64,000 bases of DNA from DASZKW01 sp035552775 (GTDB lineage Bacteria > Actinomycetota > Acidimicrobiia > Acidimicrobiales > Palsa-688): positions 74,979-138,978 of the forward strand of contig DASZKW010000036.1 of NCBI GenBank assembly GCA_035552775.1. The letters run 5' to 3'. Positions within the stretch are counted from its first letter, which is position 1. Each line of letters starts with the position of its first letter. Below the pieces are notes generated by a model that saw only the letters and a program-made list of their open reading frames with translations, had not been told where the DNA came from and searched no databases. Made by a program: the position numbers and the translations under genes. Below, in pieces: positions 44,061 through 51,446 of this stretch.

Positions 44061-44146
44061 GAGCGGTGCTACTTCGACTGCCCGAGCAGCAAATCCGCAG
44101 GTCAACGCCATCAACCGGGCATGAACTTGTCGAAGTAGCACCGCTC
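44061..44146. repeat. Perfect 18-base inverted repeat with 50-base spacer
   Basis: Left arm 44061-44078, right arm 44129-44146, extended outwards to about 23 pairs with one G-U wobble. It could fold into a long stem in RNA or be terminal repeats of a tiny element. There is no T-run, so a simple intrinsic terminator is unlikely. Confidence 0.8.
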
Positions 44147-44295
44147 GTCTTTGTAGGTGCTGCCCGTCGTACTTAAGTGCGCATCAAATGACCTTCGGCC
44201 GGAAATGATGCGCACTTACCAAGGCGAGCGTCGGCTTCCCCGCCGCCGACGCCGGCTCGTAGCCGTCGGGTCCGGCGGGTTAGGATTGGGGGCCG

Positions 44296-45273
44296 ATGGT
44301 CGCGGCCGCCGTCACTCCGTTCGGGTTCGTAACCCGGATCCCCTTCGCCCCCCTCCCGCTGGCGGTCGTGGTGGTCGCCGTTGCTTGGTACCTGCGTACC
44401 GCGTACGACCTCGACCACCGCGTCGATCCCCCTGAGTCGGTGTGGCCCCTGAACAGGACGGTGGCGTTCTGTTTCGGGATGGGAGTCGTCGCCGTGGCCA
44501 TGTTGTCAGGGTTGGCCTCGTGGGATCAGAGCAACTACTTCGTCCACGGCACCATCGACATGCTCCTCGGCATGGTGGCGCCCATCTTCCTGGCCCTCGG
44601 CTCGCCCCTCACCCTCGCCCACGAGGCGGCCGGCGCCGACGGCCGCCAAGCTCTCAGCCGGGTGCTGGCCAGCCGGTCGGTCCGCGTCGTGAGCCATCCG
44701 GTGACCGCATGGGTGATCTTCGGGGCGTCATTGTTCGCCCAGTACTACTCGCCTTGGTTCCGGGTGGCGAGGGGCAACGAGACCCTCCTCCAGCTCGGCC
44801 ATCTCGAGCTGCTCGTCGCCGGCTGTCTGCTCATCTGGCCCGTCGTCGGCGCCGACCCGATCGCTCGGCGTCTGCCTCCGGGCCTGCGGATCGCCGACAT
44901 AATGTTCGCGCTGCCGTTCTACACGGTCTTCGGGATGGGATTGGACAGTCTCAACTCTGTTATCGCTCCGGGGATCACGATCGCCGGCGTTCACGGCGCC
45001 GGCGACATCATCTGGTCGGCCGGCGAGGTCATCGGTCTCGCCGCCTCCGCGGGGATCCTGTACCACTGGATGATGGCGGATCTCCGCCGGGCCCGCCTCG
45101 ACGAGTCAGCTGATGCCGACGCGCTCGGGATGCAGGCCGCCCTGTGGCGGGTCAGCCGTTTGCTGGCCAAGCCCGAGGAGGTCCGCGAGGCGGAGCGGGT
45201 GGCGGCGCTGAAGGCGGAAACGGTGGCTGCCACCGGGCGACCGGGGGAGCAGGCGGGCCCTCCCGGTCAGTGA
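44296..45273 (+). CDS. ctaG: Cytochrome c oxidase assembly protein, CtaG/caa3 type
   Basis: A 325-residue membrane protein with about seven hydrophobic helices (APLPLAVVVVAVAWYL; FCFGMGVVAVAMLSGLA; MLLGMVAPIFLALGSPLTL; and others). HGTIDMLLGMVAPIFLALGSP and HLELLVAGCLLIWPVVG with conserved His match the caa3_CtaG family, involved in copper delivery to cytochrome oxidase. The C-terminal 60 residues are cytosolic and charged. No oxidase subunits are in the window. Confidence 0.85.
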   Translation: MVAAAVTPFGFVTRIPFAPLPLAVVVVAVAWYLRTAYDLDHRVDPPESVWPLNRTVAFCFGMGVVAVAMLSGLASWDQSNYFVHGTIDMLLGMVAPIFLALGSPLTLAHEAAGADGRQALSRVLASRSVRVVSHPVTAWVIFGASLFAQYYSPWFRVARGNETLLQLGHLELLVAGCLLIWPVVGADPIARRLPPGLRIADIMFALPFYTVFGMGLDSLNSVIAPGITIAGVHGAGDIIWSAGEVIGLAASAGILYHWMMADLRRARLDESADADALGMQAALWRVSRLLAKPEEVREAERVAALKAETVAATGRPGEQAGPPGQ

Positions 45274-45363
45274 CCGAATGGTTCGAGGCTTGGTCGGGGC
45301 TACGCGTCAGGTCGTGGGCAGCCTCGTCGTCACCGGCACGGAGAGGGCGGCACCCGGGAGGGA

Positions 45364-46182
45364 TCAGGGTCGCCGGTAGGCCCGCACCGCAAGGGGGATG
45401 AACACGACGAGGATGCCTGCCAGCCACAGGGCGCTCTGCCAGGCGTGCTGGGTCAGCGGGCCACCGAGGGCGAGGGCGCGCATCTCCTCGATGACCGCCG
45501 TCACCGGCTGGTTGTTGGCGAACGCCTGGAGCCATCCGGGCATGGACGAGATGGGCACGAAGGCGGCGCTGACGAAGGTGAGGGGGAACAACCAGATCAG
45601 CCCGAAGGAGCCCACCGACTCCTCGTCGCGGATGGCCAGACCGACGAAGGCGGAGATGCAGCACACGCAAAGGCCGAACACGACGCCGAGTACCACCATG
45701 GCCACTGCGGGCACGACACCGTTCTCGAAGCGGAACCCGACGGCGTAACCGACGGCGAGGATTACCAGCACGGTCACGGTCATGCGCACGGCGTCGGCGG
45801 ACAGGCGCCCCACGAGGACGGCCGATCGGGCCATCGGCATGGAGCGGAATCGCTCGATCACCCCGCGCTGCATCTCGCGCGCCAGGCCGATGGCGGTACC
45901 GAAGGAGGCGAACGCCGCGCTCTGCCCGATGATCCCCGGCATCAGGTAGTTCACGTACCCGCCGCGGACGTTGACCCTGATGGCGCCGCCGAAGACGTAG
46001 CGGAACAGCAGGACGAAGATCACCGGCTGGACGATGGTGAACACCAAGAACGCGGGCACCCGCAGCCACACCAGCAGGTCGCGCCTGGCCAAGGCGAGAC
46101 CGTCCGATGCGGCCCACCGGGCGCGGTCGCCCCAGCCGTGGGCCCCATCCAGGGTGTCCTGTGGGACGGTAACTGTGGCCAC
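45364..46182 (-). CDS. ABC-2 type transporter permease (DrrB-like), without adjacent ATPase
   Basis: A 272-residue permease with six membrane helices. The central LMPGIIGQSAAFASFGTAIGLAREMQRGVIERFRSMPMARSAVLVGR is the ABC-2 signature region (read in pieces), and FVSAAFVPISSMPGWLQAFANNQPVT is typical of DrrB-like drug or lipid exporters. No ABC ATPase gene lies within several kilobases on either side, so the partner is elsewhere or the gene is orphaned. Convergent with ctaG. Confidence 0.88.
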   Translation of the reverse strand: MATVTVPQDTLDGAHGWGDRARWAASDGLALARRDLLVWLRVPAFLVFTIVQPVIFVLLFRYVFGGAIRVNVRGGYVNYLMPGIIGQSAAFASFGTAIGLAREMQRGVIERFRSMPMARSAVLVGRLSADAVRMTVTVLVILAVGYAVGFRFENGVVPAVAMVVLGVVFGLCVCCISAFVGLAIRDEESVGSFGLIWLFPLTFVSAAFVPISSMPGWLQAFANNQPVTAVIEEMRALALGGPLTQHAWQSALWLAGILVVFIPLAVRAYRRP

Positions 46183-46217
46183 GGTCGATTGTCGCGCTTG
46201 GCGGGTCAGCGGCCAGG

Positions 46218-46303
46218 AAAAAACTAGGTGGCCGGTTGATGCTGAGGTACCAGCGCTACGTCACCTAACCCGATAGCAAGGTCAAACGACCACGTAGTTT
46301 TTT
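46218..46303. terminator. Hairpin with A- and T-tracts between the membrane-protein gene and the ABC-2 permease
   Basis: AAAAAACTAGGTGG (46218-46231) pairs with CCACGTAGTTTTTT (46290-46303), 13 of 14 positions. The A6/T6 ends are striking in this GC-rich sequence. The 58-base spacer is long for an intrinsic terminator and itself contains the palindrome AGCGCT. It probably ends the transcript of the gene stopping at 46313 and may act in both directions. Confidence 0.5.
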
Positions 46304-46312
46304 GTCGGCCGC

Positions 46313-46882
46313 TCAGCGGCCGTTCGGATTACGCCAGGACTTGGCCTTGCCGGTGGCAGCCAGGCGGGCGAGGGCGTCGTTGTAGGACCGCAGTTCCTCC
46401 GACGGCGCCGGCCCGTCGGCGGCGGCGGCCGAGGATCCTCGCGCCGCCAGGCCGACGCCGGGGACCAGCTCGGCGCCGGGGACCGGCTCGGCGCCCTGAG
46501 GCCGATGCCCGGTACCGCCTTCGGCCACCAGCTCGGGGAAAGCTCTCGACAGCTCGGGGAACACCTTTACGAGTTCGGGGTGGGCGGCGATCTCACGGCG
46601 CAGGACCTCGGCGTCGAACGCCACCGGGTTGGGTCGGCCCCGCCGGCGGCGTTCGCGCTTGCGCTCCTCCACCTCGGCGGGGTCCTCCTGGATGAGCTGC
46701 CACCATCCGATGACCGCCACGAGTGCGAACAAAGGCCATTCCACCGAGTACGCGTAGCTCAAGGCGTTGCCGGCCATGGCCCGGTGCACCTGCCACCAGC
46801 CGGCGACCAAGCACCCCGTCACTATCACGATCACCAGGAGGTGCCACAGGAGGGCACGCGGCCCGAGCCATTTGCGGAGCAC
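46313..46882 (-). CDS. Small membrane protein of unknown function
   Basis: A 189-residue protein with two N-terminal membrane helices (LLWHLLVIVIVTGCLVAGWW; WPLFALVAVIGWWQLI) separated by HRAMAGNALSYAYSVE, then a basic stretch (ERKRERRRRGRPN) and a soluble tail with a repeat (GAEPVPGAELVPGVGL). The double-helix start WHxxVIV...GxWQxxRA resembles proteins found near cytochrome oxidase assembly genes in actinobacteria. Function unknown; it lies just downstream of the cytochrome b gene. Confidence 0.7.
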   Translation of the reverse strand: MLRKWLGPRALLWHLLVIVIVTGCLVAGWWQVHRAMAGNALSYAYSVEWPLFALVAVIGWWQLIQEDPAEVEERKRERRRRGRPNPVAFDAEVLRREIAAHPELVKVFPELSRAFPELVAEGGTGHRPQGAEPVPGAELVPGVGLAARGSSAAAADGPAPSEELRSYNDALARLAATGKAKSWRNPNGR

Positions 46883-46892
46883 TCCCGGAACC

Positions 46893-47708
46893 CTATGCCC
46901 GGCCCGTCGCGTCGCGCCCGTCGGCGCCGGCCGGCGCCGACCACACGGCCGGCTGCGCAGAGCGCGTCCCGGGATCCGACAACGGGCCCCCGGGTGTCCC
47001 TGTGAGCGCAGCGCCAGAGCCCACGGCGTCCTCGGCCAGCCAACCCGGCGCGTGGTGCTCGGCCCAGCGCCGGCTGATCGTGCCGCGCACCATGGACCGC
47101 ATGGCGGCGGGGTCGCTCAGGGCGTAGGCGATATGGCCGACGACCACGGCCACGGCGGCGATGGCCAGCCAGTCGTGCACGAAGGTCGCCCCTGTGCGCC
47201 ACGACAGCGGCCAGGGCGAGTACCAGCGCATGATGACGCCGGTACCGAGCATGACCACGATCACGCCGGCGGTGAACGCCACGTTGAGCTTCTGGCCGGC
47301 GTTGAACTTGCCCACCGTCACGGCGCTGCGGCGCGCTTCGCGCTCCGCGCGATTGGACGCCGCGGCGCGCAACCACCCGCGGTCGTCGCTGCTCCAGCGG
47401 TTGAAGCGACGCAGGTCGGCGCGCAGTCCTCTCCCCCACCGCCCGGCCAGGGCGGCCACCACGGGGACGGGCAGCGCCAGCCCGCAGTAGACGTGGATCG
47501 TCTGCACCAGGTCGCGCCGGCCGACGAACAGCGACAGCGGCCCGATGTACAGCGTGAACCCGGTGGCGATCAGCACGATGAACAGCAGCGCGTTGGCCCA
47601 GTGCACCACGCGCTCGACCCGATCGAACCGGCTGATCTCAGCGACTGGCTCTCGACTGTCCACGTAGTTTCGTTCCGGACGCTCAGGTGGGCTGATCGGT
47701 CCGACCAT
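46893..47708 (-). CDS. Membrane b-type cytochrome (FdnI/hydrogenase-type)
   Basis: A 271-residue protein with four membrane helices. RFDRVERVVHWANALLFIVLIATGFTLYIG has the first haem His in the helix-1 pattern typical of di-haem cytochrome b of formate dehydrogenase and Ni-Fe hydrogenase; other candidate His are in TIHVYCGLALP, FVHDWLAIAAVAVVVGHIAYAL. The C-terminal 70 residues are low-complexity. Its start lies inside the end of the molybdopterin enzyme gene (26-base overlap), so it is probably the membrane electron donor or acceptor of that enzyme. Confidence 0.82.
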   Translation of the reverse strand: MVGPISPPERPERNYVDSREPVAEISRFDRVERVVHWANALLFIVLIATGFTLYIGPLSLFVGRRDLVQTIHVYCGLALPVPVVAALAGRWGRGLRADLRRFNRWSSDDRGWLRAAASNRAEREARRSAVTVGKFNAGQKLNVAFTAGVIVVMLGTGVIMRWYSPWPLSWRTGATFVHDWLAIAAVAVVVGHIAYALSDPAAMRSMVRGTISRRWAEHHAPGWLAEDAVGSGAALTGTPGGPLSDPGTRSAQPAVWSAPAGADGRDATGRA

Positions 47709-48435
47709 TGCTGTTACCGACCCACCCGTTTACCGCGTAGGCGCCCCCTTGCTCCCAGTACCCCGTCTCGACCCTGTCGGTGACGGTTATGCGTGAAAGC
47801 CATTTGATGGACTTGTATCCGTACATGGGTGCGACGTACAAGCGCACCGGGCCGCCATGGGCAGTGGAAACCGGACCCCCGAGCATCGAGTATGCGGCTA
47901 TGACGTCCGGGCGCCGTGCCTGGTCGAGCGTCAAGCTCTCGGTGTAGGTACCGTCGAACGAATCGAAGTGGAGCGCGGTGGCCCCCGGCTGCACGCCGGC
48001 CCGGTCGAGCAGGGCCGACAAGGCGACACCCTCCCAGTGCACGCCGGTGACCCGCCACCCGGTGACGCACTGGAAGTCGCGCACCAGCCTCGTGGGCGCC
48101 ATGGCCTGTAGGTCCTCGATACCCAGGGTCAGGGGGCGATCGACGAGGCCGTCGACGGTCAGGCGGTACTCGGCGGCTGTCTTGGTCGGGTAGCCGTCGG
48201 TGACCGTGTAGAAGCGGAAACCTCCTCCGCTAGGGATGAGGCTCGACAAACCCGTCGGGTCGGCGGACTGGAGGGGCCGGAGGAGGGCGTCAAAGGCGTT
48301 TTGCACCCGTGAGCCGGCGACCACACCGACCGCGCCGATTCCGACGATCGCCAGGAAGACCCTGCGCCCGATCGGCGCACCCCCGGCCTCCCCCCCCGGC
48401 GGGGGTCCGGAGCGCGGAGCCGGGATTTTTCCCAT
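47683..48435 (-). CDS. Sulfite-oxidase-fold molybdopterin oxidoreductase (MsrP/YedY-like), Tat-exported
   Basis: A 250-residue enzyme. The N-terminus has a twin-arginine-like signal (GAPIGRRVFLAIVGIGAVGVV). LVRDFQCVTGWRVTGVHWEGV holds the Mo-ligating Cys, and GGPVRLYVAPMYGYKSIKWLSRI is the family C-terminal signature. It resembles MsrP, the periplasmic methionine sulfoxide reductase, but the membrane partner is an FdnI-type cytochrome rather than MsrQ. Substrate unknown. Confidence 0.87.
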   Translation of the reverse strand: MGKIPAPRSGPPPGGEAGGAPIGRRVFLAIVGIGAVGVVAGSRVQNAFDALLRPLQSADPTGLSSLIPSGGGFRFYTVTDGYPTKTAAEYRLTVDGLVDRPLTLGIEDLQAMAPTRLVRDFQCVTGWRVTGVHWEGVALSALLDRAGVQPGATALHFDSFDGTYTESLTLDQARRPDVIAAYSMLGGPVSTAHGGPVRLYVAPMYGYKSIKWLSRITVTDRVETGYWEQGGAYAVNGWVGNSNGRTDQPT

Positions 48436-48459
48436 ACCTTGTTCTACGCCGCGCCGGCG

Positions 48460-49350
48460 TTAATTTACGGTCAGCTCCCGACGGTAGATCCGGGGCCGCC
48501 CTCGCGACGCCAGGGCGTTGGCGATGCCCTCGAACGCCTGGGAAGCCTCGCCGGTCGGATCGGTGACCGTCACCGGGCGCCCGATGTCGCCCCCGTCGCG
48601 AAGCGCCGGCAGCAGCGGCACCTGGCCCATCAACGGCACGCCGAGTTGGCGCGCCAGTTCGTCGCCGCCGCCCCGTCCGAACAACTCGTAGCGGACGCCG
48701 TCGTCGCCGGTGAACCAGCTCATGTTCTCGATCACGCCGCGGACGGGGAGGTTGACCTTCTTGGCCATGGTGGCGCTGCGCTGGGCCACCCGTTTGGCTG
48801 CGGCCTGGGGCGTGGTGACCACGTAGACCTCCGAAGTGGGCAGGTACTGCGCCATCGACAGGGCCACGTCGCCGGTCCCGGGGGGCATGTCCACGAGCAG
48901 GAACTCCGGGTCGCCCCAGTCCACGTCGACCAGGAACTGTTCCAGCGCCTTGTGCAGCATCGGTCCCCGCCAGATGACTGGCTGGTCGTCGTCCACGAAG
49001 AAGCCCATCGACATGCACGCCACGCCGTGCGCCACCGGCGGCACCATCTGGGCGCCACGGACCGCTGGGTCGGCGTCGATGCCGAGCATCTTGGGTACCG
49101 AGAAGCCGTACACGTCGGCGTCGAGCACGGCGGTGCGATAGCCCGCCCTGGCGAGGGTCACTGCCAGGTTGACCGTGACCGACGACTTGCCCACCCCGCC
49201 TTTGCCGGAGCTGATCCCGATGACCCGGGTTGCGCTGCGCGCCCCGAAGGGGTTGGGCCGTCCCTCCTCGTGGCCGAGCGGCTGGGCCCTGTTCGGGGCG
49301 GCGCGGCCGGCGCCGGCGCCGTCGGGGGGGGCATGGTTGGGGACGGACAT
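48460..49350 (-). CDS. mrp: Mrp/NBP35-family Fe-S cluster carrier ATPase
   Basis: A 296-residue P-loop protein. Deviant Walker A SGKGGVGKSSVTVNLAV, VLDADVYGFSVPKMLG, LLVDMPPGTGDVALSMAQ and VIENMSWF are the Mrp/ApbC signature. The usual CxxC after VIENMSWF is absent (FTGDDGVRYELFG), as in some actinobacterial Mrp. No N-terminal MIP18/DUF59 domain; the first 40 residues are Pro/Gly-rich. The ATG at 49350 follows GGAGGGAAG. Divergent from the sufR-like gene, consistent with Fe-S biogenesis. Confidence 0.88.
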   Translation of the reverse strand: MSVPNHAPPDGAGAGRAAPNRAQPLGHEEGRPNPFGARSATRVIGISSGKGGVGKSSVTVNLAVTLARAGYRTAVLDADVYGFSVPKMLGIDADPAVRGAQMVPPVAHGVACMSMGFFVDDDQPVIWRGPMLHKALEQFLVDVDWGDPEFLLVDMPPGTGDVALSMAQYLPTSEVYVVTTPQAAAKRVAQRSATMAKKVNLPVRGVIENMSWFTGDDGVRYELFGRGGGDELARQLGVPLMGQVPLLPALRDGGDIGRPVTVTDPTGEASQAFEGIANALASRGRPRIYRRELTVN

Positions 49351-49393
49351 CTTCCCTCCGGGTTGCGCGCCGCCGGGGCTCCGGCGATTTGCA

Positions 49394-49412
49394 CTACGTA
49401 GGTAGGTAGAAT
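49394..49412 (+). promoter_or_regulatory. Probable promoter with palindrome for the sufR-like gene (leaderless)
   Basis: CTACGTAG (49394-49401) is a perfect palindrome; TAGAAT (49407-49412) fits a -10 element. A start site seven bases on would be at about 49419-49420, the first base of the GTG start codon, so the mRNA would be leaderless. The palindrome overlaps the promoter spacer, a good place for autorepression. It could equally serve divergent mrp. Confidence 0.45.
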
Positions 49413-49419
49413 ACTGACC

Positions 49420-50205
49420 GTGCCGTCATTACCCGGGGGGAGCGTGCGAGACGTCGCCGGTGGGACAGCCGCCCAGTCGCCAGCCGAACGGGGACCCGAG
49501 GCTGCCGGGCCCCTGAGCGACAGTGACTTCTCCTCCGCAGTGGTGGCGGTTACTTCGGCGTTCGGCGACCCCACGCGCCGCTACATCTACCTGTTCGTGC
49601 GCGAGCACCCCGACGGGGCCACAGCGTCGGCGGTCGCCGGCCACTTCGACCTGCACCCGAACGTGGCCCGGCACCACCTGGACAAGCTGACCGCCGGGGG
49701 TTACCTGGAGGTCTTCGTGCCCCGAGGAGGCGGCGGGGCGGGGAGGCCGTCGAAGCGCTACCGCGTGTCCGACCAGGCGACCGGGCTGGAGCCGCCCAGG
49801 CGGGGCGACGACCTGCTGGTAACCCTGCTCGGGCGGGCCCTCTCCCTGCTACCGGTGGATGAGGCCAAGGCGATGGCGGAGGCGGTCGGCGAGGAGTACG
49901 GCCGGGGTCTCGCCGGGCGCATGTCGAGCGGTGAGCGCCACCGCTCGTTGCGCGCCGCCCTGCGCGCCGTGGCCGACGCGCTCACCGCCCACGGCTTCGC
50001 CGCCCACGCCGAGGCCCGGGCGGGGTCGCTGGCCCTGACCCGGGAAAGCTGCCCGTTCTTCGACACCGCGGTGGCCCACCCCGTCATCTGCGCCGTCGAC
50101 CGCGGCATGGTCCGCGGGATGCTCGCCGGCCTGTACGGCCAGTCGGTTCCCGCCACCGAATCGTCGCGAGCCCTCGGCGACGACGCCTGCGTCACGCTCG
50201 TTTGA
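49420..50205 (+). CDS. SufR-like Fe-S winged-helix regulator
   Basis: A 261-residue ArsR/SufR-type regulator. Winged helix: AFGDPTRRYIYLFVREHPDGATASAVAGHFDLHPNVARHHLDKLTAGGYLEV (in pieces), then a wing (PRGGGGAGRPSKRYRVS). The C-terminal part has Cys in ESCPFFDTAV, HPVICAVDRGMV and GDDACVTLV, a spacing like the cluster ligands of SufR repressors. It lies between mrp (divergent) and a cysteine desulfurase gene 37 bases downstream, so control of Fe-S assembly in response to cluster status is likely. Confidence 0.83.
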   Translation: MPSLPGGSVRDVAGGTAAQSPAERGPEAAGPLSDSDFSSAVVAVTSAFGDPTRRYIYLFVREHPDGATASAVAGHFDLHPNVARHHLDKLTAGGYLEVFVPRGGGGAGRPSKRYRVSDQATGLEPPRRGDDLLVTLLGRALSLLPVDEAKAMAEAVGEEYGRGLAGRMSSGERHRSLRAALRAVADALTAHGFAAHAEARAGSLALTRESCPFFDTAVAHPVICAVDRGMVRGMLAGLYGQSVPATESSRALGDDACVTLV

Positions 50206-50242
50206 CCCGCCGGCGTGGCCAGGCGCCGCTCGAGGGCGTGGC

Positions 50243-51415
50243 GTGAGGGCTTACCTGGACCACGCCTCGACATCGCCGCTGCGCCCGGCGGGCGCTGCGG
50301 CACTGGTGGAATGGTTGGGCGCCGCCGACCCGGGACGGGTGCACACCGAAGGGCGCATGGCGCGCGCCGCCCTGGAAGACGCCCGCGAGCGCCTGGCGGT
50401 GCTCTTCGGTACCCGGCCCCGCCAGGTGATCCTCACCTCCGGTGCGACCGAGTCGGTTCACGCCGCCGTGTTCGGCGCCCTCGCCGGCGTCGTCGGGGCG
50501 ACCGGCACTGCCGTACGGCCCCGCAGCAGGGAGGTGGAACCGCGCCTCGTGGTGCCGGCGGTGGAGCATTCCTGTGTGCGCGAGTCCTCGCAGCGGGCCG
50601 GCGCGGTCACATGGGTCGGCGTGGACGCCGAGGGCAGTGTCGACCTCGATGCCATCGTCGAGGCCATCGGCGCCATCGGCGCCGGCAGCGCCCTCGTCCA
50701 CTGCCAGTGGGCCAACCACGAGGTCGGCACCGTGCAACCCGTCGGTGAGGTCGTCGCCGCCTGCCGGGAGCGGGGAGTGCCCGTCCACGTCGACGCCGCG
50801 TGCGCGGCGGGCCACGTGCCCGTCGCCTTCGACGACCTCGGCGCCGACCTGATGTCGATCTCGGCCCACAAGATGGGCGGTCCCAGGGGCGTGGGCGCCC
50901 TGCTGGTGCGCAGGGGCCTCAGGGTGGCGCCGCTCCTCGTGGGGGGAGCCCAGGAACGAGCGCGCCGGGCGGGCCTCGAAGACGTGGCGGGCGCCGTGGC
51001 GTGGGGAGCCGTGGCCGACGAGCTCGCCGGCGTCGCCCCGCACAGCGAAGCGCAGCGCGCCGCGGCCCAAACCGACCGTCTGCGCAGGGCTGCGGTGGCC
51101 GTGGAAGGGGTGGTCGCCTACGGTCCCGCCGATCCCGCCACCCGCCTGCCCCACATCCTGTGCCTGGGGGTGGAGGGGGTGGAGCCGGAGGCGGTGCTCC
51201 TCGGTCTGGACCAGGCCGGCGTCGCCGCCCACTCGGGCAGCGCCTGTGCCACCGAGGAGCTCGAGCCGTCGCCCGTACTGGCCGCCATGGGCGCGGCAGC
51301 GGAGCGCAGCCTGCGCCTGTCGGTGGGCTGGTCCACCACCGACGAGGAGGTGGGCATGGCCGCCGCCGCGCTGCCCGAGGTGATCGCCCGTCTGCGCGCC
51401 CTCGGCGGGGGCTGA
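50243..51415 (+). CDS. Cysteine desulfurase (NifS/IscS family)
   Basis: A 390-residue PLP enzyme that mobilises sulfur from cysteine. YLDHASTSPLRPAG at the N-terminus, WANHEVGTVQPVGEV, the PLP Lys in SISAHKMGGPRGVGALLV and the mobile Cys loop HSGSACATEELEPSPVL are in order. The loop length is of the IscS/NifS group I kind, which supplies Fe-S assembly and tRNA thiolation. It follows the sufR-like gene on the same strand. No scaffold protein gene (IscU/SufU) is next to it. Confidence 0.92.
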   Translation: MRAYLDHASTSPLRPAGAAALVEWLGAADPGRVHTEGRMARAALEDARERLAVLFGTRPRQVILTSGATESVHAAVFGALAGVVGATGTAVRPRSREVEPRLVVPAVEHSCVRESSQRAGAVTWVGVDAEGSVDLDAIVEAIGAIGAGSALVHCQWANHEVGTVQPVGEVVAACRERGVPVHVDAACAAGHVPVAFDDLGADLMSISAHKMGGPRGVGALLVRRGLRVAPLLVGGAQERARRAGLEDVAGAVAWGAVADELAGVAPHSEAQRAAAQTDRLRRAAVAVEGVVAYGPADPATRLPHILCLGVEGVEPEAVLLGLDQAGVAAHSGSACATEELEPSPVLAAMGAAAERSLRLSVGWSTTDEEVGMAAAALPEVIARLRALGGG

Positions 51416-51446
51416 AGCGGCCGGCGGACCAAGCGAGTCGCCACCC

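Larger units (their letters stand above)
43901..44295. other. Structured intergenic region rich in inverted and direct repeats
   Basis: No credible gene. From left: GC-rich degenerate repeats (to about 43999); a 26-base dispersed repeat (44001-44025); an imperfect stem (44015-44024 with 44038-44047, one G-U pair); a direct repeat TTACCAAGGCGAGCG at 44051-44065 and 44216-44230; a perfect 18-base inverted repeat GAGCGGTGCTACTTCGAC at 44061-44078 with its complement at 44129-44146; and a perfect 13-base inverted repeat TAAGTGCGCATCA at 44174-44186 with 44206-44218. Lower GC than the genes around it. It could be a decayed mobile element, a structured RNA, or stacked terminators and operators. Confidence 0.7.

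Noticed and set aside
44051..44230. Integron attC-like element
   Set aside because: There are inverted repeats, but no GTTRRRY-type core sites, no integrase and no cassette array.
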